Origin: Gammaproteobacteria bacterium
GTDB lineage: Bacteria; Pseudomonadota; Gammaproteobacteria; UBA5335; SLRW01
Assembly (NCBI GenBank): GCA_007134115.1
Contig: SLLK01000194.1
Location: 1-7,886 of the forward strand
Reading direction: 5' to 3'
Length of the DNA: 7,886 nt
Under the pieces are notes generated by a model. It ran no database searches, was not told where the DNA came from, and was given only the letters and a program-made list of their open reading frames with translations. Made by a program: the position numbers and the translations under genes. Of this stretch, positions 1-6,327 are shown in pieces. Every line of letters starts with the position of its first letter. The first letter of the stretch is position 1.

Positions 1-39
1 CGCCACCCCGCTCGCCACACAACCCGCTGTGTCCCTGCT

Positions 40-60
40 GGCTGCCGCACCCGGGCAGCC
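40..60. repeat. inverted repeat in the region beyond tsaB
   Basis: GGCTGCC (40-46) and GGCAGCC (54-60) form a perfect 7-bp stem with a 7-nt loop. No T-run follows on either strand. It may be a stabilising or processing hairpin in the 3' end of a transcript, or chance. Nothing else in 1-142 can be called as a gene. Confidence 0.3.
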
Positions 61-86
61 ACCGCGAATACCTGCTATGGCATCAT

Positions 87-103
87 AAAAGCGCCAGGAG
101 CGC
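87..103 (-). terminator. weak candidate terminator after tsaB
   Basis: On the minus strand GCGCT-CCT-GGCGC (five pairs including one G-U) is followed by TTTTA, about 40 nt beyond the tsaB stop. The stem and T-run are short, so this is a weak candidate for ending the mrcB-lpoP-yoaA-tsaB transcript. Confidence 0.35.
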
Positions 104-142
104 AAAACAGCGGGTGTGCAACGCGGGGCGCAGGCACCGGCT

Positions 143-823
143 TCAGGACTTGTGCCAGGCCACTTCATCACGCAGATATACCGGCAGAGCGTCGTCCGGG
201 GCGACCGCCCCGTTCTCGTTCCAGGCCGTTTCGGCCAGCGGCAGCAGGTCGCGGGCGTCGACCAGGCGGCTATCGTCGAGCACGCCCTGCAGACTGCTGC
301 CGCAGGCTTCGCGCAAGGCTTCGCCGTACGTGGCGAAGCCGGTACCCAGACCGGGCCATGGGCCCGGTGGCAGACTGACCTCGCCGGGAGTGCAGACACG
401 CTCGGGGGCAGCTTCCCGCATGACGCCCTGCTGGTCCGCGGCAAACACCCCCCAGTAGACTTCCTGCATACGGGCGTCCACCGCCACAGCTACACGGCTG
501 GCCCCGTCCCGGCGACGGGCGCCCTGGGCCATGGCGGCCAGGCTGGAGACGGGGATCACCGGCAGGCCCGCGCCCAGGGCGAGGCCCTGAACCACACCGG
601 TGGCAATACGCACGCCGGTAAAGCTGCCGGGGCCGCGCCCCAATACCAGTGCGTCGAGCTGCTGCAACGCGATCCCGGCATCTTCGAGTAAATCGCGGAT
701 CATCGGCAGCAGCAGACGACCATGGGCACGCGGCTCGACGACGTGCTGGTAACGGACATCCTGGTCCAGCGCCAACGCCACGCTGCACGCGTCCGAGGCT
801 GTATCCAGCGCCAGCAGCTTCAT
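143..823 (-). CDS. tsaB: tRNA threonylcarbamoyladenosine biosynthesis protein TsaB
   Basis: TsaB is the non-catalytic ASKHA-fold partner of TsaD. With TsaC and TsaE it installs threonylcarbamoyl on A37 of ANN-decoding tRNAs in the cytoplasm. The 226-residue product has the usual length for gammaproteobacterial TsaB. It shows the N-terminal motif LALDTAS (residues 4-10), the conserved PRAHGRLLLP segment (31-40) and the signature GRGPGSFTGVRI (62-73), followed by the helix and PVSSLAAMAQ typical of the family. It lacks the metal-binding histidine pair of TsaD, so it is TsaB rather than the catalytic subunit. Its ATG (821-823) overlaps the stop of the helicase gene in an ATGA arrangement, which implies translational coupling and fixes the start. 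It is the last gene of the minus-strand cluster. Identification is firm; membership of one transcript is inferred from spacing. Confidence 0.96.
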   Translation of the reverse strand: MKLLALDTASDACSVALALDQDVRYQHVVEPRAHGRLLLPMIRDLLEDAGIALQQLDALVLGRGPGSFTGVRIATGVVQGLALGAGLPVIPVSSLAAMAQGARRRDGASRVAVAVDARMQEVYWGVFAADQQGVMREAAPERVCTPGEVSLPPGPWPGLGTGFATYGEALREACGSSLQGVLDDSRLVDARDLLPLAETAWNENGAVAPDDALPVYLRDEVAWHKS

Positions 824-2751
824 CTCTGGCGCTCCCCGGCGGCGCGTACCTGATCCCCGGCGAAGAAAGTCTGGACATCCGCCAACTCGTCCGTGCGTGC
901 CAGCGGCGGCAGGCTTTGCAGAAACAGTCGACCGTAGGGGCGTGAGCGCAAGCGCGGATCACACAGCATGACCACGCCGCGATCCTCCACATCGCGGATC
1001 AGACGCCCGACCCCCTGCTTGAGGGCAATCACTGCCTCCGGCAACTGGTAATCGCGAAAGGGATTGCCCCCGGCTTCGCGCAGCGCCGCCAGGCGCGCCT
1101 GCAAGACCGGGTCTGACGGTGCGGCGAACGGCAGCCGATCAATAATCACCACCTCCAGCGCCGTGCCGCGCACATCCACCCCCTCGCGAAAGGTCTGGCT
1201 ACCCAGCAATACCGCGTTCCCATAGGCCCGAAAGCGCTCGATGAGCTCGCCGCGCGGCGCCTCACCCTGGACCAGCAGGGGAAACGGCAAACGCCCGCGC
1301 AGCCGCTCGGCGCACCACTGCAGGGCACGGTGACTGGTAAACAGAATGAACGCCCGCCCGCCGCTGGCCTCGATCACCGGGACAGCCGCCTCCACCACGG
1401 CGGCATGAAAGTCGGGATGATTGGGATCGGGCATCTCCGGCGGCAGGTACAACAACGCGCGGCGGGCATAATCAAAGGGACTGTCCAGCTGCAGGGTACG
1501 TGCATCCTCGACCCCCAGCCGGCGGGCGGCATGCGTGAAATCGCCATCTACCGACAGGGTCGCAGAGGTAAACACCCAGGCGGCGGGGCGGGCGCCAATG
1601 AACCCGCGCAGAGTCGCCGCGATGTCCAGCGGCGTGCGCTGCAACACGAAGCCGACCCGCGTGGTTTCCGCCCAGCGCACCCAGTGTTCCTGCTCGTGGC
1701 CCATCGCTGCGAGGCGCTCCCCCAGCTCAGCGGCACGGCGCAGGCAATGCTCCAGGCCTGTGGTGCGCTCTGCCGCCGGCTCGAGTTGCTGCACCAGCGC
1801 CTGCAGCGAGTCTTGCAACGCATCAAACGCCGCCGGCACGCCATCACGCTCGCGCCACTGTTGCCAGGGCCCGCGCGCAAGCGCGCCACCCAGCGCCAGG
1901 CGGGCGGCGCGTACGCGCGCCTCAAGTTGCCAGGCCGCCGCCACCAGATCGGGCATATCGCCCACCTCACGGGTATGCTCGGCAATGGTATCGCGCGCCA
2001 GATCCAGCAACTGCCGGCTGCTCAGGCTGACGCCAAAAAAGCGGCTGGCCGTCTCCTCCACCTGGTGGGCCTCGTCGAGGATCACGGCGCCAGCGCCCGG
2101 CAGCAACTCGCCAAACCCTTCCTGGCGCAGCGCCATATCGGCAAACAGCAGATGATGATTCACCACCACCACGTCGGCCTCCTGGGCCTGCCGCCGGGCC
2201 TGCACCACGTGGCATTCGCGGAACTGCGGGCAGTTCTGCCCCAGGCAGTTGTCCACCGTGGAGGTCACCAGCGGCCACAACGGCGACTTCTCGGCGACGC
2301 CCTGCACCTCCGCCACATCGCCGGCCCGGGTCTGCTGCGCCCACGCCCGGATACGCGCCAGGTCGGCATCCGCCCCCGCCGGCGCCTGCTCGGCAGCGAC
2401 GGTCTCCAGGCGGTGCAGGCACAGGTAATTGGCCCGCCCCTTGAGCAGGCAGACATTGACGGGCGCCGCCAGCGCCTCGCGCACCAGCGGCAGATCGCGG
2501 TGATAAAGCTGGTCCTGAAGGGTACGGGTGGCAGTGGAGATGATCGCCCGCCGCCCGGCGGCGAGCACCGGGGCAAGGTAGGCAAAGGTCTTGCCGGTAC
2601 CGGTGCCGGCCTCGACCATCAGCAGCCCGTCAGTGTCGAGCGCTTCACCCACCGCCGCAGCCATCTCCTGCTGCGCGTCGCGCACCTGGAAATCGGCCAC
2701 ATGGCGCGCCAGTGGTCCATCCGCGGCGAGCAGATCAGCGTACTCAGACAT
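820..2751 (-). CDS. yoaA: ATP-dependent DNA helicase, YoaA/DinG (XPD-like Fe-S) family
   Basis: Superfamily 2 5'-3' DNA helicase of the XPD/DinG group, 643 residues, close to E. coli YoaA (about 636) and shorter than DinG. In order: Q-motif-like region with FQVRDAQQEM (21-30); Walker A EAGTGTGKT (47-55, Lys54); motif Ia STATRTLQDQL; four cysteines placed as 4Fe-4S ligands (Cys111, Cys169, Cys174, Cys180); VVVNHHLLFAD; the DEAH box ILDEAH (224-229); FTSATL (394-399); GSQTFREGVDVRG; and motif VI QGVGRLIRD (579-587). All catalytic and cluster residues are present, so it should be active. In E. coli YoaA pairs with the Pol III chi subunit and helps tolerate replication-blocking damage; that role is carried over from the family. 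It starts 63 bp after the lipoprotein gene and overlaps tsaB by 4 bp. No strong ribosome-binding site precedes the ATG; an AGGA lies somewhat far upstream. DinG is the alternative name, but length and the tsaB neighbour favour YoaA. Confidence 0.94.
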   Translation of the reverse strand: MSEYADLLAADGPLARHVADFQVRDAQQEMAAAVGEALDTDGLLMVEAGTGTGKTFAYLAPVLAAGRRAIISTATRTLQDQLYHRDLPLVREALAAPVNVCLLKGRANYLCLHRLETVAAEQAPAGADADLARIRAWAQQTRAGDVAEVQGVAEKSPLWPLVTSTVDNCLGQNCPQFRECHVVQARRQAQEADVVVVNHHLLFADMALRQEGFGELLPGAGAVILDEAHQVEETASRFFGVSLSSRQLLDLARDTIAEHTREVGDMPDLVAAAWQLEARVRAARLALGGALARGPWQQWRERDGVPAAFDALQDSLQALVQQLEPAAERTTGLEHCLRRAAELGERLAAMGHEQEHWVRWAETTRVGFVLQRTPLDIAATLRGFIGARPAAWVFTSATLSVDGDFTHAARRLGVEDARTLQLDSPFDYARRALLYLPPEMPDPNHPDFHAAVVEAAVPVIEASGGRAFILFTSHRALQWCAERLRGRLPFPLLVQGEAPRGELIERFRAYGNAVLLGSQTFREGVDVRGTALEVVIIDRLPFAAPSDPVLQARLAALREAGGNPFRDYQLPEAVIALKQGVGRLIRDVEDRGVVMLCDPRLRSRPYGRLFLQSLPPLARTDELADVQTFFAGDQVRAAGERQR

Positions 2752-2814
2752 GCCCGTTGGCTATCCTCGGATACAAATCCATGGTCCCTGTCGCAGGTGG
2801 CACAAAATCAGCGT

Positions 2815-3219
2815 TCAGCGTTCGCGCAGCCGCGCCTCGGCCTCACGCACGCCTTCGCGATCATGGGCGCCGCGCCGCGCCTCGGCGATCAGTTCCCAGT
2901 TGGCGCGATACAATTGCGGGTCGTCTTCCAGCCCCAGCGAACGCAGGGCCAGCGATTCCGCTTCCCGCCACGCCTCCTGGGCCAGGCGTACCCGTGCCAG
3001 GCGGTACCATAGCAGGGGATTGCGTGGCTCCAGGCGCAGGGCGCGCTCCAGCGAAGCGGACGCACCATCGTACTCGCCATCGGCAAGCAGTGTCGCGGCG
3101 TTGTCAGTCAGCGCCAGCACCGCCGGCGTGCCTGAGGCGGGCCGGTCTTCCAGCGGCGGCTGTATGGGCGCGCACGCGGCCAGCAGCAGCACCAGCGTCG
3201 CCGGCATCAAGGCCCGCAT
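2815..3219 (-). CDS. lpoP: TPR outer-membrane lipoprotein, probable PBP1B activator (LpoP-like)
   Basis: A 134-residue protein beginning MRALMPATLVLLLAAC: a short basic n-region, a hydrophobic core and a lipobox LAA|C with Cys16 as the lipidated residue. The residue after Cys is Ala, not Asp, so Lol sorting should deliver it to the outer membrane. After a Pro-rich linker (17-27) come two tetratricopeptide units, about 34-67 (with LLADGEYDGASASLERALRL) and 68-101 (with WYRLARVRLAQ), and a capping helical segment. The gene follows PBP1B on the same strand by 100 bp. In Pseudomonas aeruginosa the TPR lipoprotein LpoP activates PBP1b and is encoded beside it; size, fold and position match, but the exact function is inferred. 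The start is uncertain. GGGA lies 6 nt before this ATG. In-frame ATGs also exist at 3258 (preceded by AGGGA, spacing 4) and 3279 (no ribosome site). I prefer 3219 because it gives a normal signal peptide. Confidence 0.82.
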   Translation of the reverse strand: MRALMPATLVLLLAACAPIQPPLEDRPASGTPAVLALTDNAATLLADGEYDGASASLERALRLEPRNPLLWYRLARVRLAQEAWREAESLALRSLGLEDDPQLYRANWELIAEARRGAHDREGVREAEARLRER

Positions 3220-3319
3220 GACGTATCCCGGTATCGCTCGTACAGCCGTCTCTGACATCTCATCCCTGCCTGCATCCAAACATGGCCACGGCCCGATCTA
3301 CCCGGCCCGACGGCGCAAC

Positions 3320-5641
3320 TCAGCGTCCGAAAAGGCGCCGGAAAAATCCGCGGCGCTCGCCCGTGCCGCGATCACCGGCACAATCGTCCCATTCCTCGGG
3401 CCCACTGCCCGCAATAAAGGGCAATTGTACCGCGCCGGTGCAGCTCGCGTCGCTGCGCAGCCCTGTGTCTGCCTGCACCCACCACTCTTCTACCGTATCC
3501 GGCGCCCTCAGCACCAGCGGTCGCGGTCGCGCCTCGGCCATCACGTCGGTCCATATCTGCAGGGCGCCGGCAGCACCGGTGAGACCAGCCGGTTCATTAT
3601 CATCACGGCCCACCCAGGTGACCGCCAGACGGTTACCGCCAAAACCGGCAAACCAGCTGTCGCGCAGGCCGTCGGAGGTTCCGGTCTTGCCGGCCAGTTG
3701 CCAGTCTGCCGGCAGCGTCGCCAGGGCGCTGCGTGCGGTGCCGCTGCGCACCACCTCCTGCAACAGGCGATTGATGACATAGGCCGGCGCCGGTTCGATC
3801 ACGCGCTCCATGGACAGCGGATAGCGTTGCAATGGCTCACCCTCGGCGGTGGTCACCTCGCGTATGGCCCGCGGCGGCTGGCGGAAACCGCCGCTGGCCA
3901 GCGTCTGGTAAATGTTGGTCACCTCCAGCGGCGTGAGTTCCAGCGAACCCAGCAACAGGGAAGGATACGCCGGCGGACGCTGCTCCATGCCCGCCCGTTG
4001 CAAGGTGGCGACCACTCTTTCCACGCCGACCTCCATACCCAGGCGCACGGTGGCCACGTTGTAGGAATCGACCAGCCCGCGGTACAGCGGTACCGGACCA
4101 TGCCACACACGCTCAAAATTGCGCGGCTCCCACTGCCGGTTGCCACTGAGCTGCACAGTCAGCGGCGAATCATCCAGCAGGGTCGCGGCGTGGAATCGCC
4201 GCGGCTGTTCCAGCGCCGTGAGATACACGAACGGCTTGACCAGCGAACCGATCGGACGGCGCGCATCCAGGGCCCGGTTGAAGCCCATGAAACGCGGCTG
4301 GCGACCACCCACCAGTACCAGCACCTCGCCGCTGTCGGTATCAGTCACTACCGTGGCCGCCTCCAGAGATCCGGGCGTCATGCCACGATTGCGCTCCAGC
4401 GCCGCCAGCCGGCGTGGCGTGGCCGCCTCGGCCGCGGCCTGCAAGGCCGGGTCCAGGGTGGTAAAAATGCGCAGCCCTTCCGAGGACAAGTCGCGGGCAC
4501 GGTAGTGGGCACGCAATTGCCGGTGGACCAGTGCCATAAACGCCGGGTAGCGGGTCTGCCCGCGCGCCCTGTCCACCACACCCAGCGCCTGCGACATACT
4601 CCACTGCGCCGCGTCTTCGCTCAGCACACCGGACTCGGCCATTCGGGCGAGCACGAAATCACGCCGCGCCTGAGCCCGCTCGGGAAAGCGGCGCGGATCA
4701 TACCAGGAAGGACCCCGAATCAATGCGACCAGCAAGGCCAGTTCGTGATCCTGCAATTCGGTCAGCGGACGCTGGAAGTAGAAGTAACTACCCAGACCGA
4801 AACCATGGATGGCGCGATCACCGTCCTGCCCCAGATACACCTCATTGAGGTAGGCCTCCATGATCTCGGCCTTGTCGTAACGCCGCTCCAGCAGCAACGC
4901 CATAATCGCTTCATTGAACTTGCGCGTCAGGGTGCGCCGGTTATCCAGATAGAAGTTCTTCACCAGTTGCTGCGTCAGCGTACTGCCGCCCTGCACCACC
5001 GAGCCGGCCCGGATATTGGCGCCCAGCGCGCGCAGCACGGATTGCCAGCGGATCCCACGATGCTCCGGAAAATGACGGTCCTCTACCGCCAGCAACGCCT
5101 GCACCAGGCGCTGCGGCACTTCTTCCAGCTGCACCAGCACCCGGTCTTCGCCATGCTCCGGGTAAATACTGCCGATGGTGGAAGGATCCAGGCGCAGCAG
5201 CACCACCTCGTCGCCGCTGGCCACCTCGTGCACGCCGCTCACCTGCCCGCCGTCAAAGCCGACCCTGACGTGGCGTGCGGGCTCGGTCTGGTCCCAGAAC
5301 ACGAAGCCACGCGTGTGCACTTCGACCGTGTTGCCGCTGACCCGGTATGCGCCGGGCACGGCGATCTCTTCGCTGCGGCGATAACCCAGCCGTTGCAGCT
5401 CGGCGACCAGCTCCTCACGCTGTAATGCCTGACTGCCGTAGAGCTCCAGGGGCCGCGCGTACACCTGCGCCGGCAGCGCCCAGCGTTGCCCCTCAAAGCG
5501 CGTGGATACCCGGTAATCCAGCCAGGCCGCGTAACACAGCAGCACCGCCAGCAGCATGACCAGCGTCACGCCGGCCCACGCCAGCCGTTTACGCCATACC
5601 CGCGACCCGCCGGCCACGGTGTGTTTTGCCTTCTTGCCCAT
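3320..5641 (-). CDS. mrcB: penicillin-binding protein 1B (bifunctional class A peptidoglycan synthase)
   Basis: Inner-membrane enzyme that polymerises lipid II into glycan strands and cross-links the stem peptides in the periplasm. At 773 residues it matches Pseudomonas-type PBP1B. A short basic cytoplasmic tail (1-20) precedes one membrane helix (about 20-41), then a UB2H domain (about 60-145). The GT51 glycosyltransferase shows AVEDRHFPEHRG (catalytic Glu187), GGSTLTQQLVKNFYL (218-232), RKFNE (240-244) and LNEVYLGQ (265-272). The transpeptidase has SLVK (nucleophile Ser466, Lys469), SYN (526-528) and KTGTSDG (652-658). All active-site residues are intact. The tail after about 715 has two cysteines (734, 754) that could pair in the periplasm, and ends in a basic RRGFFRRLFGR. 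Only a weak GGGCAA precedes the ATG. It is the first gene of the minus-strand cluster, directly upstream of the TPR lipoprotein that probably activates it. Confidence 0.97.
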   Translation of the reverse strand: MGKKAKHTVAGGSRVWRKRLAWAGVTLVMLLAVLLCYAAWLDYRVSTRFEGQRWALPAQVYARPLELYGSQALQREELVAELQRLGYRRSEEIAVPGAYRVSGNTVEVHTRGFVFWDQTEPARHVRVGFDGGQVSGVHEVASGDEVVLLRLDPSTIGSIYPEHGEDRVLVQLEEVPQRLVQALLAVEDRHFPEHRGIRWQSVLRALGANIRAGSVVQGGSTLTQQLVKNFYLDNRRTLTRKFNEAIMALLLERRYDKAEIMEAYLNEVYLGQDGDRAIHGFGLGSYFYFQRPLTELQDHELALLVALIRGPSWYDPRRFPERAQARRDFVLARMAESGVLSEDAAQWSMSQALGVVDRARGQTRYPAFMALVHRQLRAHYRARDLSSEGLRIFTTLDPALQAAAEAATPRRLAALERNRGMTPGSLEAATVVTDTDSGEVLVLVGGRQPRFMGFNRALDARRPIGSLVKPFVYLTALEQPRRFHAATLLDDSPLTVQLSGNRQWEPRNFERVWHGPVPLYRGLVDSYNVATVRLGMEVGVERVVATLQRAGMEQRPPAYPSLLLGSLELTPLEVTNIYQTLASGGFRQPPRAIREVTTAEGEPLQRYPLSMERVIEPAPAYVINRLLQEVVRSGTARSALATLPADWQLAGKTGTSDGLRDSWFAGFGGNRLAVTWVGRDDNEPAGLTGAAGALQIWTDVMAEARPRPLVLRAPDTVEEWWVQADTGLRSDASCTGAVQLPFIAGSGPEEWDDCAGDRGTGERRGFFRRLFGR

Positions 5642-5673
5642 TGATTGCCCGACCCGTCCTCATTTGTCTGCCC

Positions 5674-5682
5674 ATTATCGCA
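5674..5682 (-). promoter_or_regulatory. candidate extended -10 promoter for mrcB
   Basis: Reading the minus strand, TGCGATAAT gives a TGn extension plus GATAAT, five of six matches to TATAAT. It sits about 33 bp upstream of the mrcB ATG and predicts a short leader of roughly 25 nt. No good -35 hexamer is seen 16-18 bp upstream, which is tolerable for extended -10 promoters. It is the only reasonable sigma-70 candidate close to this start; the assignment is inferred. Confidence 0.4.
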
Positions 5683-5732
5683 TGGGCACCGCCACAACGG
5701 TCCGTCCGGCGACGCCGGGACGTCCCCTTACA

Positions 5733-5756
5733 GTGCAGCGTGCACCACTGTTGCAC
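5733..5756. promoter_or_regulatory. clustered GTGCA/TGCAC dyads, possible enhancer (UAS) for the sigma-54 promoter
   Basis: Three arms occur within 24 bp: GTGCA (5733-5737), GTGCAC (5740-5745) and TTGCAC (5751-5756). They make two interleaved inverted repeats, GTGCA-GCG-TGCAC and GTGCA-N7-TGCAC. The centre lies about 110 bp upstream of the predicted sigma-54 start, the usual distance for an NtrC-family activator site. The left half GCACC equals an NtrC half-site, but the right half does not fit the NtrC consensus, so the activator is unknown. Seen: the repeats. Inferred: the role. Confidence 0.4.
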
Positions 5757-5757
5757 G

Positions 5758-5797
5758 CCCGTGGGGACACACGGGAATGCGGGCACAGCGAACCCGC
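5758..5797. repeat. two adjacent inverted repeats upstream of the sigma-54 promoter
   Basis: CCCGTG (5758-5763) and CACGGG (5770-5775) form a 6-bp dyad with a 6-nt spacer. GCGGG (5779-5783) and CCCGC (5793-5797) form a second one with a 9-nt spacer. They lie between the putative enhancer and the sigma-54 promoter. There is no long T-tract, so I do not call a terminator. They may be regulator sites or chance in GC-rich DNA. Confidence 0.3.
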
Positions 5798-5828
5798 GTG
5801 TTTTCAGCATGTTGCCCGGTATACATCA

Positions 5829-5845
5829 CTGGCACGCAGCTTGCT
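5829..5845 (+). promoter_or_regulatory. sigma-54 (RpoN) -24/-12 promoter
   Basis: CTGGCACG-CAGC-TTGCT matches the sigma-54 consensus YTGGCACG-N4-TTGCW at every specified base. GG (5831-5832) and GC (5843-5844) have the required 12-bp spacing, which predicts a start near 5856. Downstream lie about 165 nt ending in an intrinsic terminator, with no credible protein gene, so the promoter appears to drive a small RNA. Transcription from such promoters needs an AAA+ enhancer-binding protein; a candidate site lies at 5733-5756. Confidence 0.82.
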
Positions 5846-5855
5846 TGGATAATGA

Positions 5856-6020
5856 TGTCAACAATGGCGGCAGGCGATGTCATCCGGGGCGCAGTCCGTC
5901 GTTGTTGTCGTTTGCCGGCATGGAATGCCGGTAAACAGAGAAAAATCCGGGTTCACAACCGGAAGCAATCCTCCCTCTCTTCAGGCCTGGCGCCATCCAC
6001 GTGGATGGCGCCCCTTTTTT
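5856..6020 (+). ncRNA. predicted sigma-54-dependent small RNA
   Basis: The segment runs from the start predicted by the sigma-54 promoter to the T-tract of an intrinsic terminator, about 165 nt. Hairpin 1 (5911-5935) has an 11-bp stem, TTTGCCGGCAT against ATGCCGGTAAA with one G-U pair, closed by a GGA loop. When the top A-U pairs open, the loop reads AUGGAAU, a CsrA/RsmA-like site. Hairpin 2 (5946-5963) pairs TCCGG with CCGGA, with a bulged G and two further A-U pairs. Between it and the terminator lies an unpaired pyrimidine stretch, TCCTCCCTCTCT (5969-5980), complementary to Shine-Dalgarno sequences. An A-rich tract (5936-5945) and the terminal U-run could bind Hfq. Two reading frames are open across it, but both run through the terminator and lack a good ribosome site. 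I do not recognise the family; promoter type recalls CrcZ or NrsZ of Pseudomonas, but sequence and length do not. The existence of the RNA is inferred. Confidence 0.62.
5989..6020 (+). terminator. intrinsic terminator of the sigma-54 small RNA
   Basis: GGCGCCATCCAC (5989-6000) is followed at once by its exact reverse complement GTGGATGGCGCC (6001-6012), then CC and six Ts (6015-6020). The 24-bp perfect palindrome folds into a stem of about 10 bp with a 4-nt loop. It separates the small RNA from the downstream PAP2 gene. Confidence 0.85.
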
Positions 6021-6026
6021 GTCGGC

Positions 6027-6065
6027 AAAAAAAAGCGCCCCGGCCGTGGGGGGACGGCGGGGCGC
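6027..6065 (-). terminator. strong intrinsic terminator on the minus strand, without an identified gene
   Basis: On the minus strand GCGCCCCG and CCGT pair with ACGG and CGGGGCGC around a C6 loop, with one bulged C, and eight Ts follow (the A8 at 6027-6034 on the plus strand). No T-run exists on the other side, so it acts only on minus-strand transcription. No minus-strand protein gene lies upstream: the next gene to the right, PAP2, is on the plus strand. It therefore implies a minus-strand RNA starting somewhere in 6066-6327 or antisense to PAP2. I found no convincing promoter for it. Confidence 0.75.
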
Positions 6066-6209
6066 AAGTTTCCCTGTTTCGAGAGAGAGTATGCAATGCA
6101 ACCAGACAAGGGGGGGAATGCCTCGCCGCATTGCCCGTGCACTCTAACGCGCCAACCATTAACCCTGCGTGAACATAAACTGACCGTCGGATGAACAACG
6201 CCACGCCAG

Positions 6210-6249
6210 CCGTCACGCAACCGTCGCCTGGCCGTCACACCCGTGTCAT
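6210..6249 (+). promoter_or_regulatory. four 7-mers at 11-bp period, tandem Pho-box-like site upstream of PAP2 gene
   Basis: CCGTCAC (6210), CCGTCGC (6221), CCGTCAC (6232) and GTGTCAT (6243) are separated by 4-bp spacers, an exact 11-bp repeat. PhoB binds direct repeats of CTGTCAT with the same 7+4 geometry, and the repeats point towards the PAP2 phosphatase gene, whose start is 78 bp further on. The spacers (GCAA, CTGG, ACCC) are not A/T-rich as in the E. coli consensus, and no clear -10 follows at the classical distance. Another OmpR-family regulator is possible. Seen: the periodic repeats. Inferred: phosphate control. Confidence 0.5.
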
Positions 6250-6327
6250 CTGTGAGGCGCAGCATGCCGCGCATGAACCCATACCATCCGCGACAAGACA
6301 CCCGCCGCCGCATGGAGTATCGCAACC

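Noticed and set aside
2..88. Possible 3' end of a plus-strand gene stopping at TAA 86-88
   Set aside because: The 28 codons are Ala/Pro-rich with no recognisable motif, which is too little to support a gene.
1330..3012. 560-codon plus-strand frame opposite the helicase gene
   Set aside because: Antisense shadow with no recognisable motifs, while the minus-strand frame carries every helicase motif.
3220..3279. Longer N-terminus for the lipoprotein (ATG at 3279 or 3258)
   Set aside because: 3279 has no ribosome site. 3258 has AGGGA but would give an unusually long n-region ahead of the signal peptide. Kept as an alternative, not preferred.
2591..5425. Very long plus-strand open frame (944 codons) opposite mrcB, lpoP and yoaA
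   Set aside because: It is a GC-rich shadow of real minus-strand genes. It is full of Arg/His/Gln, has no domain motifs and crosses three gene boundaries.
5740..5756. Canonical NtrC binding site
   Set aside because: GCACC is present as a left half, but no GGTGC lies at the required spacing; kept only as a generic enhancer candidate.
5856..6020. CrcZ/CrcY homologue
   Set aside because: The promoter type fits, but the repeated AANAANAA motifs are absent, it is far shorter than CrcZ, and cbrB is not next door.
5645..6194. Two plus-strand open frames (5645-6172 and 5877-6194) across the small-RNA region
   Set aside because: Both read through two strong terminator hairpins and the T- and A-runs, lack a good ribosome site and have no protein-like motifs. 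The short start of either could still be a leader peptide, but nothing supports it.
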